From positions 1 to 54,773 of the forward strand of contig NZ_JAKRSA010000001.1 of the NCBI RefSeq assembly GCF_022402485.1: DNA of 54,773 nucleotides, in the 5' to 3' direction. Position numbers and translations under genes: made by a program. This document shows, in pieces, positions 54,751-54,773 of the stretch. Under the pieces are notes generated by a model, which saw nothing but the letters and a program-made list of their open reading frames with translations, had not been told where the DNA came from and made no database searches. Numbering within the stretch: position 1 is the first letter of the stretch; each line of letters opens with the position of its first letter. Origin of the DNA: Phenylobacterium sp. Lineage in GTDB: Bacteria; Pseudomonadota; Alphaproteobacteria; Caulobacterales; Caulobacteraceae.

Positions 54751-54773
54751 ATGCCTATGACCCAGGCCGACCT
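54751..54773 (+). CDS. 5' end of an unidentified gene, cut by window edge
   Basis: An ATG at 54751 followed by MPMTQAD is open to the end of the window. Only seven codons are visible, so no family can be named. It is divergent from phoX. Confidence 0.35.

Overview
The window looks like chromosomal DNA of a high-GC alphaproteobacterium, most likely of the Caulobacterales (Caulobacter/Phenylobacterium type). The reasons are the GC-rich codon use of most genes, the F1Fo-ATPase zeta inhibitor (DUF1476), DUF3297, SapC-family and YdcH/DUF465 proteins, frequent TTG/GTG starts, and a three-part FGAM synthase (PurS, PurQ, PurL). This is inference from gene content; no database search was possible.

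Region 1 (1-15.1 kb) is a surface-polysaccharide locus. GC-rich gmd, an FkbM methyltransferase and fcl make GDP-L-fucose. They are followed by a low-GC cassette (about 3.45-9.36 kb) of three glycosyltransferases, a Wzx-like flippase and a Wzy-like polymerase. Then come opposite-strand genes for a GDP-mannose pyrophosphorylase fused to an AGE-type isomerase domain and a UDP-glucuronate 4-epimerase, a tRNA-Leu(UAA) gene split by a group I intron, a WecG/TagA glycosyltransferase and a SapC-family protein. A second low-GC gene (983-1810) is bracketed by a duplicated gmd 3' end, which looks like a recombination scar. ManC, Gmd and Fcl together supply GDP-mannose and then GDP-fucose.

Region 2 (15.2-24.6 kb) has a minus-strand glycosyltransferase, methyltransferase and alpha/alpha-toroid-like operon, then housekeeping genes (CinA N-terminal domain, sfsA, map, radC) and small envelope or unknown genes. 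Region 3 (24.7-33.1 kb) carries an MFS transporter, purB, a CPA2 antiporter, the ATPase zeta subunit, purC-purS-lipoprotein-purQ and a second MFS exporter. The purC leader appears to contain an intrinsic-terminator hairpin and may be an attenuator.

Region 4 (33.1-40.6 kb) is the most unusual. A minus-strand periplasmic YfiR-like protein, a TonB-dependent receptor and a chemoreceptor lie together, and a second chemoreceptor is divergent from them. Only the second chemoreceptor ends in a CheR/CheB-type WxxF pentapeptide. I propose this as a candidate outer-membrane-coupled chemosensory module. Region 5 (40.7-54.8 kb) holds a secreted heptad-repeat protein, a LysR regulator, purL, a lipoprotein/DCC/DUF3429 operon, small DUF proteins, a DUF885 peptidase-like protein, a CinA C-terminal-domain protein, a serine hydrolase and a Tat-exported PhoX phosphatase. 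Several convergent gene pairs end in perfect inverted repeats that act as likely bidirectional terminators.
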